NCBI GenBank assembly: GCA_024227975.1
Contig: JAAETV010000053.1
Coordinates: 1-28,177, forward strand
Origin: Actinomycetes bacterium
GTDB taxonomy: Bacteria; Actinomycetota; Acidimicrobiia; Acidimicrobiales; SZUA-35
Direction: 5' to 3'
Length of the DNA: 28,177 nt
Shown: positions 1-7,812 of the stretch, piece after piece
Layout: every line of letters starts with the position of its first letter
Numbering within the stretch: position 1 is the first letter of the stretch
Translations under genes and position numbers: made by a program
The notes under the pieces: generated by a model
Told to the model about the DNA's origin: nothing
The model's database searches: none
What the model saw: only the letters and a program-made list of their open reading frames with translations

Positions 1-1
1 C

Positions 2-289
2 TGGAATCAGCGGCGGGGATTGCTCGACAGCTGGCTGGCGACGGCCCGACGTCTAGAAGATCAGTTGGAGAGCGCCATCGAGGTCAACGCAGGGCCTCTG
101 CGCCGTCGAGATGAGCTTCGGGGTCGGGTCCGGGCCTACCAGGCAAAGATCTCAGCGGTCGGCAAAGCCGAGGATCTCGACTTAACTGCAATGGTCGACG
201 ATGTCCGAGCCTCCTTGTATACGGCCCCGGCCGATCTGGAGCGGGCATCGACCACGATCGAGGAGCTAGCGAGGAAGTTGCGGTCATGA
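2..289 (+). CDS. C-terminal end of a coiled-coil-like hypothetical protein (partial)
   Basis: The frame is open from the first base of the window, so the gene very probably starts upstream; the TTG at 20 is only the first possible start inside the window. About 95 residues are visible, mostly charged and helical in appearance, with heptad-like spacing of Leu, Ile and Ala. No signal peptide, membrane segment or catalytic motif is seen. Its TGA overlaps the ATG of the PknG-like kinase gene in an ATGA junction, so the two are almost certainly translated together, which ties it to the signalling operon. In mycobacteria pknG lies downstream of glnX/glnH, but this fragment is too short to say whether it belongs to either family. 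I do not recognise it. Confidence 0.6.
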   Translation, partial: WNQRRGLLDSWLATARRLEDQLESAIEVNAGPLRRRDELRGRVRAYQAKISAVGKAEDLDLTAMVDDVRASLYTAPADLERASTTIEELARKLRS

Positions 290-2766
290 CCACCTGTACC
301 GAGACAGACTGCGGCGGCACCATTGCCACCGACGGCTACTGCGACACCTGCGGGGCCAAGGCGACCTTGACCGGCGCCGCTCCATCCGGCCCGTCGGCCC
401 AGCCCAGCGTCCCCGGCGCCCCGAGCGCGGGGACCGCCGCCGGCCCGGTCATTGGTGGGAGTTGTGGTCGTGGCGGCTGCACCGGCACCATCGCCAGTGA
501 CGGATACTGCGACACATGCGGCTTGGCTGTCGCCAGCTCAGGGGGGCCAGGGTCGGCGGGTGTCACCGCTGGGACCTACCCGGGTAGGGCTCACAGCGCC
601 TCGACCGAACCGTCGATTGCTGCCCCTGAGGCCCCCGATACCTCGACCCGGATTCGTGGCGCCGGTACCGAGACGACCCAGAGCCGTCGGACCATCACCT
701 CGATCCGGACCAGATCGACCAGAACCGGGATCGGGGCTGGCCTGGTGAACGTGGCGCCAACCCCGGAGGGCGATCCGGCCCGCGCCGTCATGGGGGAGGA
801 CAAGATCCGCTCTGTGCTCGGTGAGGTCCCTGAGGAGGAGCGCCACTGCTCGAGCTGCGGTCGCCCTGTAGGTCAATCAGTCGACGGCAAGCCGGGCCGG
901 GTCAAGGGCTTCTGTGGCACCTGCCGAACCGCCTTCGATTTCGTCACCAATGAGCCGGCTCTCCAGAACGGGGAGCTGGTAGCTGGCCAATACCAGATCC
1001 TGGGACCCCTGGCTCATGGAGGGATGGGCTGGATCTATCTCGGTCAGGACAAGGCGGTCTCCGATCGCTGGGTTGTGCTCAAGGGCCTTCTCAACGAGTC
1101 GGACCCCGATGCCATAATCGCCGCCGTTGCCGAGCGCCAGTTCCTGGCCCAGATCGAGCACGCCAATATCGTAAACATCTACAACTTCGTCACCCATCGG
1201 GGTGCTGGCTACATCGTGATGGAAATGGTTGGGGGGGAGTCCCTCAACGCCAAGCTGAAGCGGCGGCGGGAAGCCAACGGGGGTATTGCCGACCCCCTGC
1301 CACCACCTGAGGCGATTGCCTACATCCTCGGGATCCTGCCCGCCTTCGGCTACCTCCATGAGCTCGGGCTCGTCTACAACGATCTGAAGCCGGCCAACAT
1401 CATGGCCGTCGGCGATGAGGTGAAGCTGATCGACGTCGGCGCCGTTATGCGTATCGACGACCATGATGCCGCCATCTTCGGGACCCAGGGATTCCAAGCC
1501 CCCGAAGTGGCAACCACTGGTCCTTCGGTCGCCTCTGACCTCTATACCGTTGGCCGGACTCTGGCCGTGTTGTTGATCCGCTTCGTCTTCCACGACGGTC
1601 CCTACCTCTATGCCCTGCCTGGTCGCGACTCCGAGCCCCTGTTCGCCCAGTGGGAATCCCTCCACCGGTTCCTGCTCCGGGCCTGCGCTTTCCATGCCGA
1701 TGACCGGTTCCAGACCGCGGCGGAGATGGGTGAGCAGTTGACCGGTGTGCTGAGGGAGATGGTTGCGGTCATCGAAGCCAAGCCCCGGACCGTCACCTCG
1801 TCGTTGTTCGAAGGCGACCAGCTGGCCAACCTGTTGATGACATCAGCTGATGGCTACGACGTGACTCACCCCGACTGGCGGGTCCTGCCGAGCTCACGGG
1901 TCAACGAAGCCGATCCCGCTGCTCCCTTCCTGCTGGGCTTGCCCGAACAGGATCCGGCCCGGGCCATTGATCTGCTCGACGCCGGAGTCATTGCTGACCA
2001 GGTCGAGGCGACCCCCGAGCTCCATCTACACCGCGCTCGGGAGATGGTCGGCGCTCAGCGTGACCCGAATCCATCGTTGGTAGAGGTGGAACGAGCCAAT
2101 CCCTGGGAGTGGAGAGCGATCTGGTACCGATCGATCCATCAGCTTCAGATCGGCCAGGCCGCCCAGGCGGCCGAGGGCTTCAGCAAGGTCTGGACCGAGC
2201 TACCGGGTGAGAGTGCGCCCAAGCTGGCTGTCGCCCTGGCGGCCGAACTGGCGGGGGAGTACGACCGGGCAGCCGAAGTCTACGAGCTCGTGATCTCGGC
2301 TGACGCCTCCTATGTCTCCGCTGCCTTCGGCCTGGCTCGCTGTGAACACCACCAGGGTGATGCTGAGGGGGTGGTTGATGCCTTCGGTCGGGTCCCGGCC
2401 AGCTCGGCCGCTCACTATGACGCCCAGGTGGCAACGGCTCGGGCCCTGGTCTCGGGAGGCCCTAGTGGGCAACCGTCGGTGGCCGAGCTTCAGGCTGCCT
2501 CCGCCACCATCGACCGACTCCAGCTCGACGTTGCCGAGCGGGCCCTGCTGTCGGCCGACGTCTACGAACGGGCCCTGGCCGGGGTGAAGTCAGGCACGAT
2601 CCCGCCAGGATCGTCGACCATGCTCGGGCGTGAGCTCAGCGAATCTTCCCTCCGTCAGGGACTGGAGGAGACCTACCGAACCTTGGCCCGCCTCGCCACC
2701 GACCCGAGCGAGCGGATCGACTATGTCGACAGGGCCAATCGGGTCCGGCCCCGGAGCCTGATCTGA
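286..2766 (+). CDS. pknG: PknG-like serine/threonine protein kinase with zinc ribbons and TPR region
   Basis: This is a soluble Ser/Thr protein kinase of the PknG family, 826 aa. The order is: two near-identical N-terminal zinc ribbons (C4/C9/C19/C22 and C60/C65/C75/C78), a Thr/Arg-rich linker, a rubredoxin-like pair (C188/C191 and C210/C213), a kinase domain from about residue 235 (Gly-rich loop with AHGGMG, Lys266 in VVLKG, catalytic Asp366 in YNDLKPAN, metal-binding Asp383 in IDVGAV), and a helical TPR-like region from about 560 to the end. Replacement of HRD by YND and of DFG by DVG is typical of PknG. The final RVRPRSLI resembles the PknG C-terminus. In mycobacteria PknG controls 2-oxoglutarate and glutamate metabolism through the FHA protein GarA; here an FHA gene closes the same operon. 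The extra duplicated N-terminal ribbon is unlike mycobacterial PknG. The family call is secure; the substrate is inferred. Confidence 0.93.
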   Translation: MTTCTETDCGGTIATDGYCDTCGAKATLTGAAPSGPSAQPSVPGAPSAGTAAGPVIGGSCGRGGCTGTIASDGYCDTCGLAVASSGGPGSAGVTAGTYPGRAHSASTEPSIAAPEAPDTSTRIRGAGTETTQSRRTITSIRTRSTRTGIGAGLVNVAPTPEGDPARAVMGEDKIRSVLGEVPEEERHCSSCGRPVGQSVDGKPGRVKGFCGTCRTAFDFVTNEPALQNGELVAGQYQILGPLAHGGMGWIYLGQDKAVSDRWVVLKGLLNESDPDAIIAAVAERQFLAQIEHANIVNIYNFVTHRGAGYIVMEMVGGESLNAKLKRRREANGGIADPLPPPEAIAYILGILPAFGYLHELGLVYNDLKPANIMAVGDEVKLIDVGAVMRIDDHDAAIFGTQGFQAPEVATTGPSVASDLYTVGRTLAVLLIRFVFHDGPYLYALPGRDSEPLFAQWESLHRFLLRACAFHADDRFQTAAEMGEQLTGVLREMVAVIEAKPRTVTSSLFEGDQLANLLMTSADGYDVTHPDWRVLPSSRVNEADPAAPFLLGLPEQDPARAIDLLDAGVIADQVEATPELHLHRAREMVGAQRDPNPSLVEVERANPWEWRAIWYRSIHQLQIGQAAQAAEGFSKVWTELPGESAPKLAVALAAELAGEYDRAAEVYELVISADASYVSAAFGLARCEHHQGDAEGVVDAFGRVPASSAAHYDAQVATARALVSGGPSGQPSVAELQAASATIDRLQLDVAERALLSADVYERALAGVKSGTIPPGSSTMLGRELSESSLRQGLEETYRTLARLATDPSERIDYVDRANRVRPRSLI

Positions 2767-2782
2767 TGAGGAGCCTGGCCTA

Positions 2783-3730
2783 GTGGACTGTCCTGCCTGC
2801 GGTGAATCAACGCCGGTCGATGCCAACTGGTGTGAAGCCTGCGGAGCCGACCTGGCTGCCCCCGATAGGGCAGGCTGTGTCGCCTGTGGCCTCCACAACG
2901 TCTCCGACGACGGCTACTGCATGTCGTGCGGGCACAAGCAGCCAGCCGAACGCGACCGGGTCGAGCTGGCCGATGGTCTGGCCGTTGCCATCAGTGACCG
3001 TGGTCTGCGCCACCATCACAATGAGGATGCGGTCGCCATCGGCTCCCTCACTGGCGGGGGCATGGTCCTTGTCGTCTGCGATGGGGTATCGACGACACCC
3101 GGTTCCGATGTTGCCTCCCTGGCCGCGGCCGAGGCGGCCCGAGACCTCCTGGTCTCCCGGCTGGGATCAGACGATGGGCCGACGGCAACCGGAGCAGCTA
3201 GCGAGGGGATCCTGGTGGCGGCGACCGAGGTCGCCCAAGCTGGAGCCGCCGCGGCGGCAACGCTGCCTTGTCGAGGCCGAGGCGATGCCGCCCCCTCTTC
3301 GACCTTCGTTGCCGTTGTGGCCCGACCCTTCGAGGTGACCTTGCAGCTGAGCGTCGTCTGGATGGGAGACAGCCGGGCTTACTGGGTCGGCCACCAGGCC
3401 AGCCAGCTGACCCAGGACCATGAACAGGACGGCAGCCTGACCCGATGGCTAGGGGCCGATGCTGCCGGGTTCGCCCCTGGGGTGGCCCACTTCGTGATCG
3501 AAGAGCCTGGAATGGTGTTGGTGTGCAGCGACGGATTGTGGCGTTATGCCGATCCGGCCTCTGAGCTCCATGCCCTCATCGCTGGCCTGAGCGCCAAGCA
3601 CGACTCCGTCCCCGAACTGGCCTCGGCCCTGGTGGCCCACGCCATCGACGGGGGCGGGCACGACAACATCTCGGTAGCCCTCTGGCCATCGGCCGTCGGA
3701 CCGGGCCAACAACAGAAAGCGGATCAATGA
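2783..3730 (+). CDS. PP2C-family protein phosphatase with N-terminal double zinc ribbon
   Basis: A 315-aa metal-dependent Ser/Thr phosphatase (PPM/PP2C), the likely antagonist of the upstream kinase. Two CxxC...CxxC ribbons (C3/C6/C17/C20 and C32/C35/C46/C49) precede the catalytic domain. PP2C motifs follow in order: NED at 80-82, CDG with Asp100, GDSRAYW with Asp196, CSDGLW with Asp250 and GHDNIS with Asp294. These supply the Asp residues of the two-metal centre. No transmembrane segment is seen, so it should be cytoplasmic. The GTG start at 2783 is supported by an AGGAG element at 2769-2773; an ATG at 2766 runs into a stop after four more codons. The gene starts 17 nt after the kinase gene, and its TGA overlaps the start of the vWA gene. 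Phosphatase activity is expected from the intact motifs; the target is inferred from the operon. Confidence 0.92.
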   Translation: MDCPACGESTPVDANWCEACGADLAAPDRAGCVACGLHNVSDDGYCMSCGHKQPAERDRVELADGLAVAISDRGLRHHHNEDAVAIGSLTGGGMVLVVCDGVSTTPGSDVASLAAAEAARDLLVSRLGSDDGPTATGAASEGILVAATEVAQAGAAAAATLPCRGRGDAAPSSTFVAVVARPFEVTLQLSVVWMGDSRAYWVGHQASQLTQDHEQDGSLTRWLGADAAGFAPGVAHFVIEEPGMVLVCSDGLWRYADPASELHALIAGLSAKHDSVPELASALVAHAIDGGGHDNISVALWPSAVGPGQQQKADQ

Positions 3731-5001
3731 GTGACTTCGTAGCCGACGTCTTCCAGAACGAGTACCTCCCAGCGGGAGCCGAGACCGTCGATGCCATCGT
3801 CACCGTGACTTCGAGCGACGCAGGGACGACGGGACCGGTGGCCGACGCCGTCCAGATGATCGTGATCGACACCTCGGGCTCAATGACCGAGGAGGGAGGT
3901 CAGAAGATCCGGGCGGCCAGAGCCGCCACCCAGGCCGCAATCGACACCATCCGTGACGGGGCCTACTTCGCCATCGTCGGCGGCAACAGTGGTGCCTACA
4001 TGATCTACCCCCATGAGGGGCTGGCGGTAGCCACCAGCCAGACAAGGGCCGAGGCCAAAGAGCGAGTGGGTCGGGTCGAGGCCAAGGGAGGGACCGCCAT
4101 CGGGACCTGGCTCCAGGCTGCTGCCTACCTGGCCAGCCTGGAGCCTGAGGCCATCGCACATGCTGTGCTGTTGACCGACGGCAAGAACCAGCACGAGGAG
4201 CAGCGGGTACTCGACCAGTCGATCGCAGCCTGCGTCGGGTTGTTCCAATGCGATGCCCGCGGTCTCGGCGCCGACTGGAATATCGAAGAGATGAGGCGGG
4301 TGGCTTCGGCCCTGTTGGGTACGGTCGACATCATCCCCCGTCCCGAGGACATGGAGGCTGAGTTCACCCGGCTGACCCAGGCTGCCATGGGGCGCCGGGT
4401 GGGTTCGGTCGAGCTGCGCTTGTGGAACCCCAAGGGCTCCGAGATCGAGTTCGTCAAGCAGGTCGCCCCGACCCTGGAGGACATGACGGCGACGGCAAAG
4501 CCCGTCAATGCTCTGACCCGCGACTTCCCCCTCGGGGCTTGGGCTGGGGCCGAGGAGCGTGACTACCACCTCCGTATCCGGATCCCGGTCGGGGCGGTCG
4601 GCGATGAACGGCTGGCAGCCCGGGTGATGCTGGTCGTCGATGGTGTTGACCAGCCAGCAGCCTTGGTCAGGGCGGTGTGGACCGAAGATGAAGGGCTCTC
4701 GACCCGCATCAATCGTGAGGTGGCCCACTACACCGGTCAGGCTGAACTGGCCGACGTCATCCATGATGGTTTGGCTGCTCGTGACAGCGGTGACCAGGCA
4801 ACTGCTACTGTCAAGTTGGGTCGGGCCGTCCAGATTGCCCACGCCGCGGGCAATGATGAGACGGTCAGGCTGCTCCAGAAAGTAGTAGAGGTTGACGATG
4901 CGGCCACCGGTACGGTTCGATTGAAGCGAGATGTCGACAAGACAGATCAGATGGCTCTCGACGTTCGTTCGACACGTACGGTGAGGGTGAGGAAGGAGTG
5001 A
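3727..5001 (+). CDS. von Willebrand factor A (vWA) domain protein
   Basis: A 424-aa protein with an N-terminal vWA fold carrying a complete MIDAS metal site: DTSGS at residues 48-52, Thr123 in GGTAIG and Asp151 in LLTDGKN. Such domains bind a divalent metal and mediate protein-protein contacts. The C-terminal half (about 220-400) looks like a beta-rich domain followed by helices and ends in a basic tail; I do not recognise it. There is no signal peptide or membrane helix, so it is probably cytoplasmic. It overlaps the phosphatase stop by 4 nt (ATGA) and precedes the FHA gene by 4 nt. It may act as scaffold or as a phosphorylated client of the kinase/phosphatase pair. The domain call is firm; the role is inferred from gene order. 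Confidence 0.88.
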   Translation: MSDFVADVFQNEYLPAGAETVDAIVTVTSSDAGTTGPVADAVQMIVIDTSGSMTEEGGQKIRAARAATQAAIDTIRDGAYFAIVGGNSGAYMIYPHEGLAVATSQTRAEAKERVGRVEAKGGTAIGTWLQAAAYLASLEPEAIAHAVLLTDGKNQHEEQRVLDQSIAACVGLFQCDARGLGADWNIEEMRRVASALLGTVDIIPRPEDMEAEFTRLTQAAMGRRVGSVELRLWNPKGSEIEFVKQVAPTLEDMTATAKPVNALTRDFPLGAWAGAEERDYHLRIRIPVGAVGDERLAARVMLVVDGVDQPAALVRAVWTEDEGLSTRINREVAHYTGQAELADVIHDGLAARDSGDQATATVKLGRAVQIAHAAGNDETVRLLQKVVEVDDAATGTVRLKRDVDKTDQMALDVRSTRTVRVRKE

Positions 5002-5005
5002 CGCA

Positions 5006-5647
5006 TTGAATACCGCTAGTGGGATGTCATGCGAGAACTGTGGGGTCAACCACGGGCCAGACGACATCTTCTGCGAGAACTGTGGCTATGACTTCATCAC
5101 CGGGTCCTTACCCGGGCCGAATGAGCAGTTTTCGCCCCCAGCGGCGGCCCAGAGCCCAGAAGAGCGCTTCGGCGGAGCGCTGTTTCCCGATCCGCCTGCT
5201 GTCCCCGGGGCCCCGGCTAGTGCTCGAGCGTTGACCGAACAGGTCACGATCTCGGTCCGGGTTGAGATCTCAGCTGATCAGGCCTACTACGCCAGCGTCG
5301 TTGCCGAGGGCGAGCTCTCCTTTCCTCAGTCGATCCCACCCCCTGTCCATGTGGACCTGGTCGGGACCGAGATCCACATCGGGCGAGCCAGCGATAGCCG
5401 CGCCATCCACCCCGACATTGATGTCGCCGACCTGACCGGTGATCCGGCGGTGTCCAGCCGCCACGCCGTCGTTCGCGGTACGGCCGATGGCACCATGACC
5501 GTCACCGATGTGGGGTCGACCAACGGGACCTATGTCAATTCCTTCAGCGGGTCCAGCATCGGGGTCGGGCAACCGATCGTGATCGGCCCGGGGGTCGACG
5601 TCTATGTTGGGGCTTGGACCCGTCTTCGTTTCTCCCCCAATCCCTGA
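5006..5647 (+). CDS. FHA-domain protein with N-terminal zinc ribbon
   Basis: A 213-aa protein that begins with a CxxC-11-CxxC zinc ribbon, followed by a Pro/Ala-rich linker and a forkhead-associated domain at about 118-208. The phosphothreonine-binding signature is complete: IGRAS with Arg127, SSRH at 150-153 and GSTNGTYVN with Asn173. FHA domains read Thr-phosphorylated partners, so this is the likely reader of the kinase in the operon. The TTG start at 5006 is preferred because GAAGGAG at 4992-4998 lies 7 nt upstream; ATG at 5024 is the alternative and has no good ribosome-binding site. It resembles GarA in its domain and partner gene, but the N-terminal ETTSV phosphorylation motif of GarA is not visible. 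It is the last gene of the operon. Confidence 0.88.
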   Translation: MNTASGMSCENCGVNHGPDDIFCENCGYDFITGSLPGPNEQFSPPAAAQSPEERFGGALFPDPPAVPGAPASARALTEQVTISVRVEISADQAYYASVVAEGELSFPQSIPPPVHVDLVGTEIHIGRASDSRAIHPDIDVADLTGDPAVSSRHAVVRGTADGTMTVTDVGSTNGTYVNSFSGSSIGVGQPIVIGPGVDVYVGAWTRLRFSPNP

Positions 5648-5663
5648 GCCCGGGCCTGAACCT

Positions 5664-5685
5664 GGCCTGGACTCGTGACCAGGCC
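5664..5685. terminator. Candidate hairpin between convergent genes
   Basis: A 7-bp perfect stem (GGCCTGG / CCAGGCC) with an 8-nt loop fills most of the 38-bp gap between the FHA gene and the convergent SDR gene. No U-tract follows on either strand, so intrinsic termination is only a possibility. Confidence 0.3.
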
Positions 5686-6465
5686 CTACTTCGGTGGGAG
5701 ACGGATGCCACCGTCGACCCGGACGGTCTCCCCATTCATGTATGGGTTCGTGATCAGGTCGACGACCATGAAGGCCAACTCCTCGCCATAGCCGAGGCGC
5801 TTGGGGAACAACACCGACTGTCCGAGGTGGGCCTTGAACTTCTCTGACTGCTCACCCTCGCCGTAGATAGGGGTGTCGATGAGGCCGGGGGCGATGGTGT
5901 TGACCCGTACTCCGATAGCAGCGAGGTCACGAGCAATGGGCAAGGTCATACCGATGACGCCGCCCTTGGAGGCCGAGTAGGCGGCCTGGCCGATCTGGCC
6001 GTCGAAGGCGGCAACCGATGCCATGTTCACGATGGCGCCCCGCTGGCCGTCTTCATCCAGTGGCTCGGTCTTGGCCATGGCGGCAGCCGACAGTCGCAAC
6101 ATGTTGAACGATCCCAACAGGTTGACCTTGATCACGAAGTCGAAGTTCTTCTGTGGCATGGGCTCGTTGTTGCGATCGACGGTCCGCCCGGCGTTGCCCA
6201 GGCCGGCCGAATTGACCAGGGCCCGTAACGGACCCATCTCCGAAGCGGCGGCAACGGCCGCCAGTCCATCTTCCTCACTGGTCACATCGCAACGGACGAA
6301 CAGCCCGCCCAGCTCGGAGGCAACGGCCTGACCGCTTTCCTCGTTGAGGTCGGCGATGACAACTCGGGCACCGAGATCGGTGAGTTGGTGGGCTGCCGCT
6401 TCGCCGATTCCCGAGGCGCCGCCGGTCACGATGGCGGTAGCGCCCTGGAGATTCATTCGTGGCAT
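5686..6465 (-). CDS. SDR-family NAD-dependent dehydrogenase (3-hydroxyacyl-CoA dehydrogenase-like)
   Basis: A 259-aa classical short-chain dehydrogenase. It shows the Rossmann motif TGGASGIG (14-21), an acidic residue at the end of beta-2 (Asp39, suggesting NAD(H)), NSAG at 85-88, catalytic Ser150, and YSASK with Tyr163 and Lys167. Overall it resembles type II 3-hydroxyacyl-CoA dehydrogenases (HSD17B10-like), which oxidise short or branched 3-hydroxyacyl-CoA in beta-oxidation and isoleucine breakdown. The ATG at 6465 has an AAGGAA element 5 nt upstream; Met4 is a possible later start. It is monocistronic in the window and divergent from terC. A palindrome-like operator candidate (6501-6515) lies 36 bp upstream. 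The substrate is not provable from sequence. Confidence 0.88.
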   Translation of the reverse strand: MPRMNLQGATAIVTGGASGIGEAAAHQLTDLGARVVIADLNEESGQAVASELGGLFVRCDVTSEEDGLAAVAAASEMGPLRALVNSAGLGNAGRTVDRNNEPMPQKNFDFVIKVNLLGSFNMLRLSAAAMAKTEPLDEDGQRGAIVNMASVAAFDGQIGQAAYSASKGGVIGMTLPIARDLAAIGVRVNTIAPGLIDTPIYGEGEQSEKFKAHLGQSVLFPKRLGYGEELAFMVVDLITNPYMNGETVRVDGGIRLPPK

Positions 6466-6500
6466 TGGGATTCCTTACGTCGTTGCTATTGGGATGTCCG

Positions 6501-6515
6501 CTAACACTGTGTCAG
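6501..6515. promoter_or_regulatory. Imperfect 15-bp palindrome upstream of the SDR gene (operator candidate)
   Basis: CTAACACTGTGTCAG has 7-nt arms that match except at one position around a central T. Size and symmetry fit a TetR- or GntR-type operator. It lies in the 147-bp divergent gap between the SDR gene and terC, nearer the SDR gene. No cognate regulator is encoded next to it. Confidence 0.4.
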
Positions 6516-6612
6516 CACCGGTCGCCGCTGGCCACACCGGTATGCTGTCCGAGGCTCGTCAGGCCGACACCGCTTTGGTCGACGAACCGGGAAGGATGGT
6601 ACCGCGACCCCA

Positions 6613-7626
6613 GTGGGTACATCGGTTCTTCTGGCGGCCGAGTCGACGAGGGAGAACTTCGTTGACCTTGACGTCTCAGCTGGCGCCTGGATCGGCCTAC
6701 TGGCCTTGCTCGCCATCCTGTTGAGTATCGACCTCTTTCGCCACCGACGGGCTCACGCCCCGACCACGCGAGAGGCCCTGGCCGAATCGGCCGTATGGAT
6801 CGCCTGTGGGTTGGCGTTTTCTCTGGTCATCCTGTTCGTCTTCGGCTCCAGTGCCTTCGGGGAGTATCTGAGCGGGTATCTCACCGAGAAGGCGCTCAGT
6901 ATCGACAATGTGTTCGTCTGGTCGATCCTGTTCACCAGCATGGCCATTCCCGTCGCCTACCAGCACCGGGTGCTCTTCTGGGGCATTTTTGGCGCCCTGG
7001 CCTTGCGAGCGGCCTTCATCTTCGCTGGAACCACCTTGCTGAGCGAGTTCAACTTCCTGCTGATCGTGTTCGGGTTGTTTCTGGTGTGGACAGGCATCCG
7101 CTTGATCCGCCATCGTGACGACGAGGGTGAGCGTGAGTCAACGGCAGGATTGGGCCTGTTGAGACGGGTGATGCCCGTCTCCGATCAGTTCGATGGCCAG
7201 AGGTTCTGCACCCGGATCAACGGCCACTGGGTCGCGACCCCGTTGTTGGCCGCCTTGGTCGTCATCGAGGCCACCGATGTGATCTTCGCCGTTGACTCGG
7301 TGCCGGCCATCCTCGCGCTCTCCAATGAGGAGTTCCTGATCTTCTCTTCCAACGCCTTCGCCATCCTGGGCCTCCGGGCCCTCTACTTCCTGTTGGCCGA
7401 TGCTCGTGAACGCTTCCACTATCTCAACCACGCGCTGGGAGCAATCCTTGTCTTCGTGGGGTTGAAGATGATCGCATCATCTCGTTGGCACATCGACGTT
7501 TGGGCGTCGCTGGCCACTATCGGTGTGCTGCTGGCGGGTGCAGTGGTGTTCAGCGAGCGCAAGAATCGACAGCTGGAGCAGCAGAACAAGCCGAACCCAT
7601 CTCCCGAGACCACAACCTCGGAATAG
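6613..7626 (+). CDS. TerC/Alx-family integral membrane protein
   Basis: A 337-aa polytopic membrane protein of the TerC family, Alx-like subgroup. Several hydrophobic segments are evident, with conserved acidic intramembrane motifs EKALSIDNVFVW near residues 95-106 and EATDVIFAVDSVPA around 219-232. These Asp/Glu-containing repeats are the family hallmark and are thought to handle metal ions; Alx-type members are linked to manganese export. The tail is polar and Pro/Thr-rich. The GTG start at 6613 is the only sensible in-frame start, with GAAGGA at 6591-6596 rather far upstream (16 nt), so the start is less certain than the gene. It is divergent from the SDR gene. A long hairpin begins 2 nt after its stop. 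Despite the name, tellurite resistance should not be assumed. Confidence 0.92.
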   Translation: MGTSVLLAAESTRENFVDLDVSAGAWIGLLALLAILLSIDLFRHRRAHAPTTREALAESAVWIACGLAFSLVILFVFGSSAFGEYLSGYLTEKALSIDNVFVWSILFTSMAIPVAYQHRVLFWGIFGALALRAAFIFAGTTLLSEFNFLLIVFGLFLVWTGIRLIRHRDDEGERESTAGLGLLRRVMPVSDQFDGQRFCTRINGHWVATPLLAALVVIEATDVIFAVDSVPAILALSNEEFLIFSSNAFAILGLRALYFLLADARERFHYLNHALGAILVFVGLKMIASSRWHIDVWASLATIGVLLAGAVVFSERKNRQLEQQNKPNPSPETTTSE

Positions 7627-7628
7627 GC

Positions 7629-7682
7629 ATGTCGTCCTCGGACATCGTCTGGTTCCCGCCGCAACGATATCCGAGGAGACAT
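7629..7682. repeat. Long imperfect inverted repeat / hairpin downstream of terC
   Basis: Arms 7635-7648 (TCCTCGGACATCGT) and 7664-7677 (ACGATATCCGAGGA) pair over 14 bp with a single mismatch around a 15-nt loop. Beyond an unpaired G at 7634, ATGTC (7629-7633) pairs with GACAT (7678-7682), giving about 19 bp in total. It starts 2 nt after the terC stop codon. No T-run follows, so a Rho-independent terminator is not clear-cut; a 3' stability element, an extragenic palindrome or a structured small RNA are alternatives. Confidence 0.6.
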
Positions 7683-7728
7683 ACCGACCACATCGCCAGA
7701 TAGCGGATGGGTCCCTCTGTCGCTTGGC

Positions 7729-7743
7729 CCTGCCGTAGGCAGG
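7729..7743. repeat. Tight 6-bp hairpin in the terC downstream gap
   Basis: CCTGCC and GGCAGG flank a 3-nt loop (GTA), a perfect GC-rich stem. There is no T-tract on either side. It could contribute to termination of the convergent gene arriving from the minus strand. Confidence 0.35.
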
Positions 7744-7745
7744 AT

Positions 7746-7812
7746 CAAGCAACGAGTTTCTGTATCAACGAGCTTGTGTCCTAAGTACAAAACAACGAAG
7801 CACCGAGTTTGT
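7746..7812. repeat. Three iteron-like 16-bp direct repeats
   Basis: Copies lie at 7746-7761 (caagcaacgagtttct), 7762-7777 (gtatcaacgagcttgt) and 7797-7812 (gaagcaccgagtttgt). The first two are adjacent and share 11 of 16 bases; the first and third share 13 of 16. An inverted pair AAGTACA (7783-7789) / TGTACTT (7823-7829) flanks the third copy. The region is richer in A and T than the genes around it. Function unknown; a protein-binding array or the remnant of a lost element are possibilities. Confidence 0.45.

Noticed and set aside
3880..5067. Long antisense frame (395 codons) opposite the vWA gene
   Set aside because: The plus strand encodes a clear vWA protein with an intact MIDAS motif; the antisense product is Gly/Asp/Gln-rich without domains, as expected for a shadow in GC-rich DNA.
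6466..6612. Possible yybP-ykoY manganese riboswitch upstream of the TerC-family gene
   Set aside because: Such riboswitches are often found before TerC/Alx genes, and GCTCGTCAGG here faintly recalls part of the motif, but the conserved GGGGAGUA segment and the paired helices are not seen.
7629..7682. Integron attC-like site
   Set aside because: The imperfect palindrome with a bulged base invites this idea, but the conserved GTTRRRY and RYYYAAC ends are absent and no integrase is nearby.
7746..7812. Plasmid-type replication origin with iterons
   Set aside because: Only three diverged repeats are present, there is no rep gene, and the surroundings are ordinary chromosomal genes.
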